Source: DAOTXN01 sp034435435 (GTDB lineage: Bacteria > Chloroflexota > Anaerolineae > S140-20). From it: a stretch of DNA of 6,522 bases. Positions 1-5,505 of the stretch are shown here, in pieces. Location: NCBI GenBank assembly GCA_034435435.1, contig DAOTXN010000110.1, positions 1-6,522 of the forward strand, read 5' to 3'. Both the position numbers and the translations under genes were made by a program. The first letter of the stretch is position 1. Every line of letters begins with the position of its first letter. The notes under the pieces were generated by a model. That model saw nothing but the letters and a program-made list of their open reading frames with translations, searched no databases and had not been told where the DNA came from.

Positions 1-62
1 AGACAATTCTGACCGGCTTTCGCAAATCATACTACTTGCGAGATATAAGCTAGTCGGCAAAG

Positions 63-404
63 ATGCAGAAACCGGCAAATTACAGTGCGGCAGTCTGGCT
101 TTATCGAAATACACTATGCCGTAATTTCAGGGAGATCAAATGGCGTGAAAATGGATCTGTTGACGAATTGCAGCATGCACTGCTCCGTCCTCACATACCG
201 ATCGTCTTTCTTCGAACCGGTGAACTACCCTATTGGGACGAGGATACGCCTCATGCGGTAGTTGTTGTCGGGATCGAGCCCGATGTCGTTTTTGTGAATG
301 ACCCGGCGTTTGAGAACGCACCCATTCCTATCCCAAAAGGAGATTTCGAGCTGGCTTGGGATGAGTTTGGATGCCAATGGGCAGCGATTTTCAAATCAAA
401 GTAA
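63..404 (+). CDS. C39-like (papain-fold) cysteine peptidase family protein, C-terminal part only; probably truncated
   Basis: The 113-residue product resembles the C-terminal half of small C39-like peptidase proteins. Residues 32-50 (SVDELQHAL then PIVFL) match the helix-strand before the catalytic His. HAVVVVGI at 64-71 supplies the His, and VNDPA at 78-82 supplies the Asp. DFELAW at 94-99 followed by a final strand is the usual ending. The nucleophilic Cys-Gly motif expected about 75-90 residues before the His is missing from this frame, and an in-frame TAG lies just upstream at 51-53. No convincing ribosome-binding site precedes the ATG. Another frame encodes LQCGSLAL around 80-103, ending at a stop at 122-124. 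That could be a shifted remnant of the Cys motif but is too close to the His to be sure. Base composition is less GC-rich than the neighbours. I read it as a decayed or 5'-truncated gene. An intact small protein of unknown role is the alternative. Confidence 0.5.
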   Translation: MQKPANYSAAVWLYRNTLCRNFREIKWRENGSVDELQHALLRPHIPIVFLRTGELPYWDEDTPHAVVVVGIEPDVVFVNDPAFENAPIPIPKGDFELAWDEFGCQWAAIFKSK

Positions 405-425
405 TTTCGGCGAGGAGGTCTTGAA

Positions 426-1199
426 ATGGAATACGAATTTATCCTGACCGAAACCCACGACCGCGTGGGCCTGGTGCGCATCAACCGGCCCAAACAGCTC
501 AACGCACTCAACCAACAGACGATGGACGAGCTGACCGGCGCGTGCGCCGCTTTCGACGCCGACCCGGCCATCGGCTGCATCGTCATCACCGGGAACGAGC
601 GCGCTTTCGGGGCCGGGGCCGACATCAAGCAGATGATGGAGGCCAGCGTCGTAGACATGCTGGACAATCCCTTTATTGACTACTGGGACCGGCTACGGCG
701 TGTGTCCAAGCCGATCATCGCCGCCGTGTCGGGCTATTGCTTGGGCGGGGGCAATGAGCTGGCCATGTCCTGCGACATGATCGTGGCCAGCGAGAGCGCC
801 GTGTTCGGCCAGCCCGAGATCAACATCGGCGTCATCCCCGGCGCCGGCGGCACGCAGCGCCTGACCCGCGCCGTGGGCAAGGCCATCGCCATGGAGGTCG
901 TGCTCAACGACCGCCGGTTGAGCGCCGAAGAGGCCTATCGTTGGGGGCTGGTCAATCGGGTCGCGCCGGTAGAACGCTATCTCGACGAGGCCATCCGCCT
1001 GGGCAACGAGATCGCCGCCCGCGCGCCGGTGGCCGTGCGCATGGGCAAAGAGGCCGTCAACTATGCCTACGAGTCGGACCTGGCCGGGGGGATGGCCTAC
1101 GAGCGCCGCCTGTTCTACATGCTCTTTGGCACCGCAGACCAAAAAGAGGGCATGGCGGCCTTTGCCGAAAAGCGTCCGGCGGAGTGGAGGGGGAGGTAG
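426..1199 (+). CDS. Enoyl-CoA hydratase/isomerase (crotonase family)
   Basis: This predicted soluble enzyme probably adds water across trans-2-enoyl-CoA in fatty-acid beta-oxidation or a related acyl-CoA pathway. At 257 residues it is the normal length for a single-domain crotonase. The first oxyanion-hole segment is RAFGAGADI (residues 59-67) and the second is GYCLGGGNELAMSCD (103-117). Both glutamates that act in classical hydratases are present: E111 (GGGNELA) and E131 (GQPEINIG). The following IPGAGGTQRLTRAVGK and the C-terminal EGMAAFAEKR are also typical of hydratases of the mitochondrial ECHS1 type. The start is well supported by GGAGG at 414-418, 7 bases before the ATG. The gene lies 21 bp after the C39-like fragment, but nothing links the two functionally. 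No other beta-oxidation gene is visible, so the exact substrate is open. The TAG stop is also the first three bases of a repeat arm. Confidence 0.93.
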   Translation: MEYEFILTETHDRVGLVRINRPKQLNALNQQTMDELTGACAAFDADPAIGCIVITGNERAFGAGADIKQMMEASVVDMLDNPFIDYWDRLRRVSKPIIAAVSGYCLGGGNELAMSCDMIVASESAVFGQPEINIGVIPGAGGTQRLTRAVGKAIAMEVVLNDRRLSAEEAYRWGLVNRVAPVERYLDEAIRLGNEIAARAPVAVRMGKEAVNYAYESDLAGGMAYERRLFYMLFGTADQKEGMAAFAEKRPAEWRGR

Positions 1200-1296
1200 A
1201 TTGGTAAATTGGGGATGGGTAGATTGGGAAAGCACAAGCCCCTGATCATTTCGACCAGGGGCCTCACCTATCTACCCATTCACCAATTTACCGATT
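1200..1296. terminator. Large imperfect inverted repeat with central GC hairpin; likely bidirectional terminator
   Basis: The crotonase and hsp20 genes converge here. The core hairpin has 10-base arms at 1238-1247 and 1253-1262 (GCCCCTGATC and GACCAGGGGC, one mismatch) and a 5-base loop. Around it lie two longer arms, 1200-1227 and 1267-1296, which pair over about 28 bases with a few mismatches and one indel; both contain GGTAAATTGG and ATGGGTAGAT. The left arm starts directly after the crotonase stop, and the right arm includes the hsp20 stop codon. No strong U-tract follows on either strand, so the termination role is inferred from position and stem strength. Confidence 0.6.
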
Positions 1297-1717
1297 ACTT
1301 GACCTTGACTTCGATCAGCTTGGGCTTGGCTTCCTCGACCTTGGCCAGCGTCAGGGTCAGCACGCCGTGCTCTAATTCGGCTTCGATGGCTTCGGGGTTC
1401 ACGTCTTTGCCCAGGCGCAAGCGGCGCTCGACTGTGCCGCTAAAGCGCTCGCGCAGGCGCCAGCCCTCGCGCTCTTGCTCGTCCTCGCCCGCGTGCTCGG
1501 CGCGGATGGTCAACACGCCGTCCTCGATCTCGATCTGGATGTCCTCGGGGCTAAATCCGGGCACCGAGGCCTTGATCACATAGTTGTCCTCGGTCTCTTC
1601 AATGTCCAGCGGCATCGCCACACGGGTGTCCCAATAGGGAGCCAGCGCGCCAAAGTGACGGGGCGCGAACCAGGGCCGAATGCGGTAAACAGGATTCCAA
1701 CGAACTAGTGTAGACAT
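1295..1717 (-). CDS. Small heat-shock protein, Hsp20/alpha-crystallin family
   Basis: This is a cytoplasmic ATP-independent holdase chaperone that binds unfolding proteins. The product is 140 residues, normal for bacterial Hsp20. Residues 1-33 are a short hydrophobic arm rich in W, F and R. The alpha-crystallin domain runs from about 35 to 128: MPLDIEETEDNYVI, then VPGFSPEDIQIEIEDGVLTI, then RERFSGTVERRLRL (89-102), and finally the ELEHGVLTLTL signature (114-124). The tail has the IxI/V anchor as IEV at 135-137. An upstream in-frame ATG at 1810 would add 31 arginine-rich residues unlike the family. The start at 1717 has AGGAG at 1724-1728 (minus-strand sense) with 6-base spacing, so I chose it. 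It lies downstream of pstB-phoU on the same strand, with 136 bp between it and phoU. I see no CIRCE or HAIR heat-shock operator upstream. The TAA stop lies within the repeat arm shared with the terminator. Confidence 0.92.
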   Translation of the reverse strand: MSTLVRWNPVYRIRPWFAPRHFGALAPYWDTRVAMPLDIEETEDNYVIKASVPGFSPEDIQIEIEDGVLTIRAEHAGEDEQEREGWRLRERFSGTVERRLRLGKDVNPEAIEAELEHGVLTLTLAKVEEAKPKLIEVKVK

Positions 1718-1791
1718 CTCTAACTCCTTTTCTCTCGATCTAATCAATCTCGTCAATCTCAGATTACGCCCGTAAGGATACCTGGGCCGCA

Positions 1792-1830
1792 TTAGACCAG
1801 TGTTAGACAAAGACTAGAGATGTATTAGAC
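1792..1830 (-). promoter_or_regulatory. Candidate operator: TTAGAC-type direct repeats at 11-bp spacing upstream of hsp20
   Basis: On the + strand, TTAGAC occurs at 1792, 1803 and 1825, with a degenerate copy (CTAGAG) at 1814, giving exactly 11-bp phasing. Read toward hsp20 the units are GTCTAAT, CTCTAGT, GTCTAAC and GTCTAAT, each followed by 4 variable bases. This 7+4 layout is the architecture of Pho boxes bound in tandem by PhoB/PhoP-type response regulators; the bases themselves do not match the E. coli consensus. Ten bases past the last GTCTAAT on the minus strand is TATCCT (1777-1782), a possible weak -10. The regulatory role is inference. Confidence 0.35.
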
Positions 1831-1835
1831 GATCA

Positions 1836-1850
1836 CTAACGTTTCGTTAG
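1836..1850 (-). terminator. Small perfect hairpin just after phoU; possible weak terminator
   Basis: CTAACG (1836-1841) and CGTTAG (1845-1850) pair perfectly around a 3-base loop, 3 bases beyond the phoU stop. The stem is short and no U-run follows, so it may be a weak terminator, an RNA-processing structure or chance. Transcription could read on into hsp20. Confidence 0.3.
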
Positions 1851-1853
1851 AAT

Positions 1854-2534
1854 TTACTCCTCGCCTTTCCAGCTGCCGTGCACTTCTTCTAGCTTGCCGG
1901 TGGCCATAAAAATCACTCGCTCACCGATGTTGGTGATGCGGTCGCCGATGCGCTCCAGGTTGTGGCCTACCCACAGCAAAAAAGTGGCCCGGTTGATGTT
2001 ACGCGGGTCTTGCAGCATATAGGTCAGCAGCTCGCGGAAAACCTGGTCGTAGAGCTGGTCGATCTCGTCGTCGCGGAGGGCGGCCGCCTTGGCCGCTTCG
2101 ATGTCACGGGCCACAAAGGCATCCAGGCTGGCGCGCAGCATCTCGCAGGCCACGTCGGCCATACGGGGGATGTCAATCAACGGTTTGAGCAGCGGCTGGT
2201 CGGCCAGACGAGTCACCAGCTTGGCAATGCCCTCGGCGTGGTCGGCCATGCGCTCCAGTTCGATGCCCATGTGCATCGCCGCCACGATGGTGCGCAGGTC
2301 GCGGGCCACCGGTTGCTGGGTCGCAATGACCATGAGACATTGCTCCTCGATGGCGTAACGCAGCGCGTTGATTTTCGCGTCGTCGGCGATGATGGCGTGC
2401 GCCAGATCGACGTCGCGCTCTTTGAGAGCTTGAATAGAGCGTTGTATAGCCTGCTCGACCATGCTGCCGAGCCGCAATACGTCATTCTGGATTACGGTTA
2501 ACTCGTGATCCAACATGCCTCGCGTTTGCGTCAT
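1854..2534 (-). CDS. phoU: Phosphate transport system regulatory protein PhoU
   Basis: PhoU is a cytoplasmic, peripheral-membrane protein. It links the Pst transporter to a PhoR-type sensor kinase and helps shut down phosphate uptake and the Pho response when phosphate is plentiful. The product is 226 residues, the family's usual size, and predicted all-helical as two three-helix repeats. The metal-binding ExxxD motifs recur once per repeat: ELERMADHAEGIA (E94, D98) and NLERIGDRITNIGE (E194, D198), exactly 100 residues apart. The N-terminal region (LDHELTVIQNDVLRLGSMVEQAI) is also characteristic. GGAGG at 2541-2545 (minus-strand sense), 6 bases before the ATG at 2534, supports this start over the ATG at 2516. 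It follows pstB by 51 bp on the same strand, so the two are probably co-transcribed. The sensor and response-regulator genes are not in this window. Confidence 0.95.
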   Translation of the reverse strand: MTQTRGMLDHELTVIQNDVLRLGSMVEQAIQRSIQALKERDVDLAHAIIADDAKINALRYAIEEQCLMVIATQQPVARDLRTIVAAMHMGIELERMADHAEGIAKLVTRLADQPLLKPLIDIPRMADVACEMLRASLDAFVARDIEAAKAAALRDDEIDQLYDQVFRELLTYMLQDPRNINRATFLLWVGHNLERIGDRITNIGERVIFMATGKLEEVHGSWKGEE

Positions 2535-2548
2535 CTTGGCCCTCCTCT

Positions 2549-2588
2549 CACCAATCTACCAATTACCAATCTACCAATCTACCAACTA
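2549..2588. repeat. Tandem 8-bp repeat (ATTGGTAG on minus strand) between pstB and phoU
   Basis: Read on the minus strand, the pstB-phoU gap consists of about five copies of ATTGGTAG, one of them missing a base and the outermost ones degenerate. The pstB stop codon TAG is the first three bases of the tract. The phoU ribosome-binding site follows immediately after the tract. The arms of the inverted repeat at 1200-1296 are built from the same words (ATTGGTAA, GGTAGATTGG), so this looks like a dispersed intergenic repeat family. Confidence 0.8.
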
Positions 2589-3347
2589 CCCCACCCGCCC
2601 CGTGACGTATTGCTCTGTAAGCTCCTGCGCCGGTCGCGTAAAGATTTGCTGTGTATCGCCAAACTCGATCAATTCACCCAGCCAGAAAAAGCCCGTCTGG
2701 TTCGAGACGCGCGCCGCCTGCTGCATATTGTGCGTGACGACGACGATGGTATAGTCGGTCTTGAGCTGTTGCATCAAATCCTCGATCTTGAGGGTGGCGA
2801 TGGGATCGAGGGCGCTGCACGGCTCGTCCATCAAAATGACCTCCGGCTCGACCGCCAGCGTGCGGGCGATACACAGGCGTTGCTGCTCGCCCAACGACAA
2901 TCCCTGCGCCGGCTGCTTCAGATCGTCTTTGACTTGATCCCACACTACGGCCCGCCGCAGCGACTCTTCCACGATCTCGTCCAGGTTGCGCCGCCGATGC
3001 ATGCCCAAAGCCTTGGGTCCCAGGGCGATGTTGTCATACACCGACTGCGGAAACGGGTTGGGCTTTTGAAACACCAGTCCCACGCGCCGCCGCAATTCGA
3101 CCACGTCTGTGGCAGGCGCATAAATATCTTTGCCGTCAAGTAGCACTTGTCCCACCACGCGCGTGCCGGGGATGGTGTCGTTCATCCGATTGAGGCAGCG
3201 CAAGAACGTGCTCTTGCCGCAGCCGGAAGGGCCAATGAGCGCCGTGATCTGGTTGACCTGGATGCTCAGGTTGATGCTGCTCAGGGCGCGCACCGCGCCG
3301 TAATAAAAATCCAGATGATTAACTTTAAACTTGTCCACGAACCGCAT
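2586..3347 (-). CDS. pstB: Phosphate ABC transporter ATP-binding protein PstB
   Basis: PstB is the cytoplasmic ATPase that powers phosphate import through PstC and PstA (ATP + H2O + phosphate out to ADP + phosphate + phosphate in). At 253 residues it is full length. Walker A is GPSGCGKST (39-47). The Q-loop is VFQKPNPFP (92-100), whose PNPFP is diagnostic of PstB. The ABC signature is LSLGEQQRLCIART (150-163). Walker B is VILMDEP (170-176), the D-loop is SALD (178-181), and the switch His is H206 in VTHNMQQAARV. The signature reads LSLGE where most PstB proteins have LSGGQ, but its second Gly is kept. The ATG at 3347 has a GAGG (3352-3355) only 4 bases away, a close but usable site. It is first in a pstB-phoU unit, divergent from pstS. 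ATPase residues appear intact. Confidence 0.96.
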   Translation of the reverse strand: MRFVDKFKVNHLDFYYGAVRALSSINLSIQVNQITALIGPSGCGKSTFLRCLNRMNDTIPGTRVVGQVLLDGKDIYAPATDVVELRRRVGLVFQKPNPFPQSVYDNIALGPKALGMHRRRNLDEIVEESLRRAVVWDQVKDDLKQPAQGLSLGEQQRLCIARTLAVEPEVILMDEPCSALDPIATLKIEDLMQQLKTDYTIVVVTHNMQQAARVSNQTGFFWLGELIEFGDTQQIFTRPAQELTEQYVTGRVG

Positions 3348-3368
3348 TTTACCTCAAAGCGAGCGCCG

Positions 3369-3387
3369 CGACAACTGCCAGTTGACG
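3369..3387. promoter_or_regulatory. Imperfect palindrome overlapping the pstS -35 box; candidate operator
   Basis: CAACT (3372-3376) and AGTTG (3380-3384) are perfect arms around GCC. After one mismatch the symmetry continues two more bases on each side. The right arm overlaps the -35 hexamer TTGACG at 3382-3387, where a bound dimer could block or guide polymerase. No regulator is identified, and short palindromes do arise by chance. Confidence 0.3.
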
Positions 3388-3410
3388 GGCCACACTGCCG
3401 ATGTTATAAT
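3382..3410 (+). promoter_or_regulatory. Sigma70-type promoter for pstS-pstC-pstA
   Basis: TTGACG (3382-3387, 5 of 6 consensus) and TATAAT (3405-3410, perfect) are separated by exactly 17 bases. A start of transcription near 3417 would give a leader of about 44 bases before the chosen pstS start. This is the best promoter match in the window. A strong core promoter is somewhat unexpected for a phosphate-starvation operon, which often relies on an activator to replace a poor -35. Confidence 0.75.
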
Positions 3411-3460
3411 CGCGCCGGTTCTCACCAATTGATGTGAACGCCATACGTTCGGAGGCCAAC

Positions 3461-4339
3461 GTGACGCGACGCCCGTGGACAAGCATCCTATTCATCGCCT
3501 GCCTCTGTCTGGCGCAAACCACGGGCTGCCGCCGCGCTGCGGGCCAGTCCGACGGCGGCGCGGCCATCCAAAACGTCGGCTCGGATACTATGGTCAACCT
3601 GGCGCTGGCGTGGGCCGAAGCCTACACCGCCGACCACCCCGACGTGCGCCTATCGGTCACCGGCGGCGGCTCAGGCACCGGCATCGCCGCGCTGATCAAC
3701 GGCACGGTGGACATTGCCAACGCCTCGCGGCCCATCAAGTCTGAGGAGATTGCGGCCGCCGAGGCCAACGGCGTCACGCCGGTGGAGCACGTCGTGGCCC
3801 GCGACGCCATCGCCATCGTCGTCCATCCCAGCAACCCTGTGGACGCTTTGACCATTGGGCAGCTCTCGGCCATCTACCAGGGCCACATCACCAACTGGCG
3901 CGAGGTCGGCGGGCAAGACCGGCCCATTGTGCTGCTTTCCCGCGAGTCCAATTCGGGCACGCACGTCTATTTTTTGGAGCAGGTCGTGCGCCAGGGCGAC
4001 TCGCACAACACGGCGCTCTTTTCCCCCGACACGCTGCTCTTGCCTTCCTCGGAGGGGATCAGCGCCGAGGTGCGCCAAAACCCCAACGCTATCGGCTACG
4101 ACGGGCTGGGCTACGTGACGCCTGATCAGAAAGTGGTTGCTGTAGCCGCCACGTCTGACGGCCCTTACGTGCTGCCGACCGCCGAGAGTGTCAATAGTGG
4201 TGCGTACCCCATCGCCCGCGACCTGTATATGTACACGGTCGGCGAGCCGACGGGAGCGGTCGCGGTCTACCTGGCGTGGATTCTGGGCGACGAAGCGCAG
4301 GCCATCGTCAAGGAATTGGGCTTTGTGCCGTTGAGATGA
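3461..4339 (+). CDS. pstS: Phosphate ABC transporter substrate-binding protein PstS (probable lipoprotein)
   Basis: PstS is the extracytoplasmic receptor that binds phosphate and delivers it to PstC-PstA. The product is 292 residues from the GTG at 3461, chosen because GGAGG (3451-3455) lies 5 bases before it; an in-frame GTG at 3434 lacks such a site. The N-terminus has two arginines, a hydrophobic stretch (WTSILFIACLCLAQ) and Cys23. A lipoprotein is likely, although TTGC is not a textbook lipobox. Phosphate-binding loops are visible: GSDTM (40-44), GGGSGTGI (68-75), ANASRPI (86-92) and RESNSGTH (161-168). IYQGHITNWREVGG (139-152) is another PstS-family hallmark, and GYDGLGYV (212-219) lies in the second lobe. 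It is the first gene of the + strand unit, followed by pstC after 10 bp. Confidence 0.95.
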   Translation: MTRRPWTSILFIACLCLAQTTGCRRAAGQSDGGAAIQNVGSDTMVNLALAWAEAYTADHPDVRLSVTGGGSGTGIAALINGTVDIANASRPIKSEEIAAAEANGVTPVEHVVARDAIAIVVHPSNPVDALTIGQLSAIYQGHITNWREVGGQDRPIVLLSRESNSGTHVYFLEQVVRQGDSHNTALFSPDTLLLPSSEGISAEVRQNPNAIGYDGLGYVTPDQKVVAVAATSDGPYVLPTAESVNSGAYPIARDLYMYTVGEPTGAVAVYLAWILGDEAQAIVKELGFVPLR

Positions 4340-4358
4340 TGAGCGACGAGTGATGAAT
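4338..4358 (+). repeat. Three tandem 7-bp units across the pstS-pstC junction
   Basis: GATGAGC, GACGAGT and GATGAAT follow each other without gaps. The first unit shares bases with the pstS TGA stop. The second and third contain the candidate pstC starts GTG 4350 and ATG 4353. The tract is short, so chance is possible, but the arrangement parallels the repeat-at-stop pattern at other junctions. Confidence 0.5.
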
Positions 4359-5246
4359 AGGACTATGTTGGCCGAGTTTTTCATCGAGCGGGCCATCCGG
4401 GTCGCAGGTCTGTCGGCGATTGTTTTCGTCGGGCTGATCTTTTTATTCCTCATCCGCGAAGGGGGGCCGGCCTTTTTTCAGGTGTCCCCAGCCGACCTGT
4501 TGACCGCGCGCTGGTATCCTATCGAAGCGCACTTTGGCTTGCTGCCGCTGATCCTTGGCTCGATCCTGGTCACGTTGGGCGCGGCGGTCATTGCCCTGCC
4601 GCTGGGTCTGGCTACGGCCATCTTTATCGCCGAGATCGCGCCGCGGTGGGCGCGCGAGATCCTCAAGCCTTTTGTCGAAGTGCTGGCGGGCATTCCTTCG
4701 GTTGTGCTGGGCTTTATCGGCATGCTGGTGTTAGCCCCGGCGGTGCGCCAGATCACCGGCGCTCCCACCGGCCTGACGGCGCTGAGCGGCGCGCTGCTGC
4801 TGGCTCTGATGGCCCTGCCGACCATCGTCAGCGTGGCCGAAGACGCGCTCGACGCCGTGCCCAGGAGCTACCGCGACGGGGCGCTGGCGCTGGGCGTCAC
4901 GCGCTGGCAGACCATTCGCCGGGTGGTCGTACCGGCGGCCCGCTCGGGCATCCTGACCGGGATGATGTTGGGCATTGGTCGCGCCATCGGTGAAACCATG
5001 ACCGTGATGATGGTCACAGGCAACGCGGCGCGCATACCCGCCGGTCCGGCCGACCTGTTTATGCCCGTGCGCACCATGACCGCTACGATTGCCGCCGAGA
5101 TGGGTGAGGTGGCCCAGGGCAGCACCCATTACCACGTGCTCTTCGCCATCGGCATCGTTTTGTTTCTGATCAGCTTTGTCGTCAACCTGACGGCCGCCGC
5201 CGTCGTCTTTCGGACCGTCAAGCGCAGCGAGCGTGTTCTCTCGTAA
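4350..5246 (+). CDS. pstC: Phosphate ABC transporter permease PstC
   Basis: PstC is one of two inner-membrane subunits forming the phosphate channel. At 298 residues it is the usual size. Hydrophobic segments fit six membrane helices: about 16-36, 64-95, 111-132, 141-163, 200-223 and 262-288. The conserved EAA loop that docks on PstB runs from SVAEDALDAVPRSY (161-174) through LGVTRWQTIRRVV (181-193) to GILTG (200-204). The GIGRAIGETM segment (208-217) is typical of PstC. Starts at GTG 4350, ATG 4353 and ATG 4365 are all in frame and none has a strong ribosome-binding site, so translation may be coupled to pstS, which ends 10 bp upstream. The TAA stop is the first codon of the repeat element lying between pstC and pstA. 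No internal damage is seen. Confidence 0.94.
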   Translation: MMNRTMLAEFFIERAIRVAGLSAIVFVGLIFLFLIREGGPAFFQVSPADLLTARWYPIEAHFGLLPLILGSILVTLGAAVIALPLGLATAIFIAEIAPRWAREILKPFVEVLAGIPSVVLGFIGMLVLAPAVRQITGAPTGLTALSGALLLALMALPTIVSVAEDALDAVPRSYRDGALALGVTRWQTIRRVVVPAARSGILTGMMLGIGRAIGETMTVMMVTGNAARIPAGPADLFMPVRTMTATIAAEMGEVAQGSTHYHVLFAIGIVLFLISFVVNLTAAAVVFRTVKRSERVLS

Positions 5247-5505
5247 CCACGGATTGCACAGATTACACGGAACAAGGGAACACCTGTCGGTGAGTATCGC
5301 GCCGATTTCGTTTTAGACGGTAAAGTCGTCGTGGAACTCAAAGCAGTCAAAAAGCTACTGCCCGAGCACGAGGCGCAGCTTATCAACTATCTCAAGGCGA
5401 CGGGCTTGCGTGTCGGCTTGCTCTTGAATTTTGGCGCCCCATCATTGGAAAAGCTCCGGCGCATCGTTTAATACAAATCGGTGAAATCGGTGAAATCCGT
5501 GGTTA
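5244..5505 (+). mobile_element. 262-bp repeat-bounded element with perfect 12-bp terminal inverted repeats, inserted between pstC and pstA
   Basis: The left end TAACCACGGATT (5244-5255) is the exact reverse complement of the right end AATCCGTGGTTA (5494-5505). Inside each end the sequence continues as 9-bp-period repeats: GATTGCACA and GATTACACG on the left (5252-5269), and AAATCGGTG twice then AAATCCGTG on the right (5475-5501). The interior holds the 3' end of a GxxExxY gene. Genes of this family are often found with this kind of repeat around them, from my general knowledge. No transposase and no clear target-site duplication are visible. It could be a decayed non-autonomous mobile unit or a gene captured within a dispersed repeat family. 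Confidence 0.6.
5286..5471 (+). pseudogene. GxxExxY protein (PD-(D/E)XK nuclease-like fold), 5'-truncated remnant
   Basis: Sixty-one codons with no start codon encode the C-terminal half of a GxxExxY-family protein. It begins VGEYRADFVLDGKVVVELKA, continues through HEAQLINYLKATG and LRVGLLLNFG, and ends LRRIV before TAA. The Asp in RADF and the E-x-K in VELKA match the PD-(D/E)XK-like core of the family, whose cellular function is poorly known. The N-terminal half with the GxxExxY motif is missing; upstream sequence goes straight into the left terminal repeat at about 5271-5285. The frame is open from the pstC stop (5246) to 5471 but has no ATG, so I call it a pseudogene. The retained part has no stop or frameshift, so the deletion may be fairly recent. 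It is in the same frame as pstC before it and pstA after it. Confidence 0.8.

Noticed and set aside
693..1235. Long minus-strand reading frame opposite the crotonase gene
   Set aside because: Low-complexity shadow rich in His, Gly and Ala, typical of antisense reading of a GC-rich gene; the + strand product is a complete enzyme.
1718..1810. Upstream ATG extending Hsp20 by 31 residues
   Set aside because: The extension is unlike the family, and a good ribosome-binding site sits in front of the internal ATG at 1717.
1718..1853. CIRCE or HAIR heat-shock operator upstream of hsp20
   Set aside because: No TTAGCACTC-N9-GAGTGCTAA or CTTGAGT-N7-ACTCAAG pattern is present; TTAGAC units are direct repeats, not an inverted pair.
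2549..2588. CRISPR-like array of short repeats
   Set aside because: Units are only 8 bp and contiguous with no spacers, so this is a simple tandem repeat.
3434..3460. PstS start at GTG 3434
   Set aside because: No ribosome-binding site is seen there, whereas GTG 3461 has GGAGG at good spacing and gives a cleaner signal sequence.
3671..4453. 260-codon minus-strand reading frame opposite pstS and the start of pstC
   Set aside because: No recognisable motifs and biased to Arg, Asp and Val; pstS on + explains the sequence fully.
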